A DNA stretch of 42,737 nucleotides, from assembly GCA_947165785.1 (NCBI GenBank), contig CAMVBS010000015.1:1-42737 (forward strand). Direction: 5' to 3'. Both the position numbers and the translations under genes were made by a program. Below are positions 41,141 to 42,737 of the stretch, one piece after another. The stretch comes from an uncultured Clostridia bacterium. GTDB lineage: Bacteria > Bacillota > Clostridia > Saccharofermentanales > Saccharofermentanaceae. Numbering within the stretch: the first letter of the stretch is position 1; each line of letters begins with the position of its first letter. The notes below the pieces were generated by a model, which was given only the letters and a program-made list of their open reading frames with translations, was not told the DNA's origin and made no database searches.

Positions 41141-41650
41141 TCAAAGACCTATACGCTTGTAGATCATCTCTATAAAAGGAGATTTATGCTCGATATACCT
41201 GTCGATATCCCACGGATATAATCTTGCTCCTTCTTCCTTAATCCTACTGTACTCGGCAACGGCATCCGGATCGTTTCGAAGATAATCACGGAACGCAATG
41301 TGTCTTTTCAGTTCCTCAGAATCCTGAGCACAGACATAAAGATGATGTTTCCTTAGATGTTCTTTTCCCTTGTACTTAAAGGCTTCCCTTCCCGGGATCC
41401 CCTGATCGCCTTCATGTTCGTATCCGATCTTACGAAGAGCAGATATCACATCATTAAGACAGTCTCTGTCCGGAATAACAACATCGATATCGATTATCGG
41501 CTTAGCCGAAAGCCCCTCTACGGATGTACTTCCAACGTGCTCGATCCTTAACGCGAGATCATGTAAAGCTTCATCGATCTCATCCCTGACAGCTGTAAAA
41601 TCCGATCTCCACGCTTCATTATATGGCTCTACGACAACATGCTTTCTCAT
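41141..41650 (-). CDS. GrpB family protein (UPF0157)
   Basis: A 169-aa GrpB-family protein, related to nucleotidyltransferases. VVEPYNEAWRSDF opens it, RIEHVGSTSVEGLSAKPIIDIDV gives the GST...DxD-like core (about residues 36-58), and REHLRKHHLYVC-type and RDYLRNDP stretches follow. The family is often annotated by its similarity to the domain fused to dephospho-CoA kinase; activity is not established. ATG 41650 follows AGAGGAAACAGAGAT. It is 19 nt downstream of the GNAT gene. Confidence 0.88.
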   Translation of the reverse strand: MRKHVVVEPYNEAWRSDFTAVRDEIDEALHDLALRIEHVGSTSVEGLSAKPIIDIDVVIPDRDCLNDVISALRKIGYEHEGDQGIPGREAFKYKGKEHLRKHHLYVCAQDSEELKRHIAFRDYLRNDPDAVAEYSRIKEEGARLYPWDIDRYIEHKSPFIEMIYKRIGL

Positions 41651-41669
41651 ATCTCTGTTTCCTCTGTTC

Positions 41670-42140
41670 TCAGAAATTCAACTGCATGAAATTACCGTTG
41701 TGCTTAAAACCATATGCTTCGTATAATTTAACGCCCATATTGGAAGCCGTTATATAGATAGTTCCACAGCCATATTCCTTCGCCTCATTTACGACTCTGT
41801 CAAGAAGCTGTGTAGCGATCCCCAATCTCCTGTAATCAGGATCAGTATACATGCTGGAAAGGATCCCCAATCTGCCGGTAGGACATGTAAAATACGGCGG
41901 CTTTTCCGCGAAGGACATTCCGCTGGTACCGACTATCTTATCACCGTCAAGAGCAAGCCACGACACATAAGTACCCGCAGCCATATTTCTCGTATAAAAA
42001 TCCATCAGGGATGTCTTAAGGTCAACACCCTCAGGTACAGCCCTACCTTCAGCTTTGTATTCCTCAGTAAGCTGATCTATTCTCATCTCAATGATCGTGC
42101 CAAGATCCTTTTCCGATAATTTCCTATAGACTATACCCAT
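41670..42140 (-). CDS. GNAT-family N-acetyltransferase
   Basis: A 156-aa GNAT: YRKLSEKDLGTIIEMRIDQL opening, YVSWLALDGDKIVGTSGM, LSSMYTDPDYRRLGIATQLL with the R-x-x-G-I-A acetyl-CoA loop, and LYEAYGFKHNG. Fold and cofactor motifs are complete; the substrate is unknown. ATG 42140 follows GGAGGTGAATATAAG. The closest partners are GrpB downstream and the one-helix membrane protein upstream, all on the minus strand. Confidence 0.9.
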   Translation of the reverse strand: MGIVYRKLSEKDLGTIIEMRIDQLTEEYKAEGRAVPEGVDLKTSLMDFYTRNMAAGTYVSWLALDGDKIVGTSGMSFAEKPPYFTCPTGRLGILSSMYTDPDYRRLGIATQLLDRVVNEAKEYGCGTIYITASNMGVKLYEAYGFKHNGNFMQLNF

Positions 42141-42191
42141 CTTATATTCACCTCCAAGATCCTTGACTGTTGATCACCGGGATCAAGATAA

Positions 42192-42581
42192 TCACTCGCC
42201 AACGTATTCGTATACGATCACCGGATAAGTTGTAGTGATACCTGAAGTATCAGTCTTATAGTTCTCGAAACCCGTTGCTTTAACTTTTATATCATGTTCA
42301 CCAAGGTTGTCAAGTTCATCCGAGTTGCTCTCGAAAACAGTTGAAAGATCAACATCCGCCTTAAGTATGGATACCTTACCGTTGCTCCTTACATGGTAGA
42401 GGTATTTCCCGTCGATCTTATTGTCTGAAACCTTGAAGACAGACGTAAAATGCTTTGTATGGGGTGTAGTGTAATAAACGTACGTACCGCCGACAAGCAG
42501 CACACAAGCGAGCACTACTGAAATAATTATCGTAAGTACGATCTTCAATGGTTTTCCCTTTTGGGAAGTATTGCCTGCCAT
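42192..42581 (-). CDS. small one-helix membrane protein
   Basis: A 129-aa protein: short cytoplasmic start (MAGNTSQKGKPLK), one membrane helix (about 14-36, VLTIIISVVLACVLLVGGTYVYY) and an extracytoplasmic beta-rich domain. No family recognised. ATG 42581 follows GGAGGTAGAGGAC. The GTG at 42659 lies upstream of the promoter and is rejected as the start. Confidence 0.75.
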   Translation of the reverse strand: MAGNTSQKGKPLKIVLTIIISVVLACVLLVGGTYVYYTTPHTKHFTSVFKVSDNKIDGKYLYHVRSNGKVSILKADVDLSTVFESNSDELDNLGEHDIKVKATGFENYKTDTSGITTTYPVIVYEYVGE

Positions 42582-42614
42582 GTCCTCTACCTCCTCTGAT
42601 ATATCCATGGTGTA

Positions 42615-42642
42615 ATTATACACTTTTGGAGAGTTTTTGCAA
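42615..42642 (-). promoter_or_regulatory. promoter of the 42192 gene
   Basis: TTGCAA (minus strand 42642-42637), 16-nt spacer, TATAAT (42620-42615), 34 nt before the ATG. Just upstream lies the small palindrome GTGAG-CGATTT-CTCAC (42644-42659). Confidence 0.6.
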
Positions 42643-42688
42643 TGTGAGAAATCGCTCACGGTGATACCGGTTGAAAAGAGAAAATCAT

Positions 42689-42737
42689 AACCACCCGTCG
42701 AACGGGTGGTTTGCTCTAGGGCTATAAGCCCTTGTTA
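42689..42737. mobile_element. possible end of an IS200/IS605-type element running off the right edge
   Basis: Two hairpins stand side by side: AACCACCCGT/ACGGGTGGTT (10 bp, loop CGA, 42689-42711) and AGGGCT/AGCCCT (6 bp, loop ATA, 42718-42732). Paired imperfect palindromes of this kind occur at the ends of IS200/IS605 elements, which TnpA recognises as single-stranded hairpins. No transposase frame is inside the window, so the call rests on the hairpins and recollection of similar ends. A repeat-type (REP-like) element is the alternative. Confidence 0.4.

Noticed and set aside
42582..42659. N-terminal extension of the 42192 gene from GTG 42659
   Set aside because: A consensus promoter at 42615-42642 lies inside it, and ATG 42581 has a much better binding site.
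1..42737. CRISPR array, prophage, tRNA or rRNA genes
   Set aside because: I saw no regularly spaced repeats, phage structural genes, integrase, or cloverleaf or rRNA-like stretches.

Overview
The window looks like chromosome of a low-to-mid GC Gram-positive anaerobe, most likely a Clostridia member (Bacillota). The signs are strong AGGAGG-type ribosome binding sites, TATAAT and extended -10 promoters, hairpin-plus-T-run terminators, a Gram-positive type LexA-like box, lipobox lipoproteins with Thr/Glu/Ser-rich linkers, and a four-cysteine L31. The family level is inference; no rRNA or tRNA gene was seen.

Bases 1-13,500 are mostly housekeeping. They hold prmC, a DUF1385 (YqhQ-like) membrane protein, a DAHP synthase, cytidine deaminase, a VanZ-like membrane protein, a DUF697-type GTPase, a lipoprotein with an EF-hand-like loop, rpmE, rho with a ~230-residue charged disordered insert, a TPR-like/membrane gene pair separated by one in-frame TAG, an orphan mreB and leuS. 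Convergent neighbours share bidirectional terminators.

Bases 13,500-18,500 hold a four-gene minus-strand operon (zinc-ribbon membrane protein with an Asp/Trp-rich tail, DUF3737 beta-helix protein, PaaI-type thioesterase, small membrane protein). A GGDEF protein with a LacI-type sugar-binding sensor follows. Upstream of it lies a compact unit with promoter, structured RNA and terminator (about 18,177-18,293) that I could not assign to a known family.

Bases 18,500-28,500 are an accessory region of small enzymes: DUF1848, HAD hydrolase, three-part GNAT/XRE/GNAT content, a GH-like TIM-barrel protein, and a likely operon of Imm1-like immunity protein, unknown-domain/metallophosphoesterase fusion, minimal nucleotidyltransferase and SUFU-domain protein. 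No cognate toxin is visible.

Bases 28,500-40,200 are about nutrient sensing and uptake: an iron-containing alcohol dehydrogenase, a membrane GGDEF protein with two type-3 solute-binding domains, an 814-residue lipoprotein with a C-terminal solute-binding domain, an OB-like lipoprotein, and a full carbohydrate-type ABC importer (ATPase, two permeases, binding protein) behind a perfect inverted repeat. Bases 40,400-42,700 hold a small membrane protein, a GrpB-family protein, a GNAT and a one-helix membrane protein. At the right edge two adjacent hairpins resemble the end of an IS200/IS605-type element.
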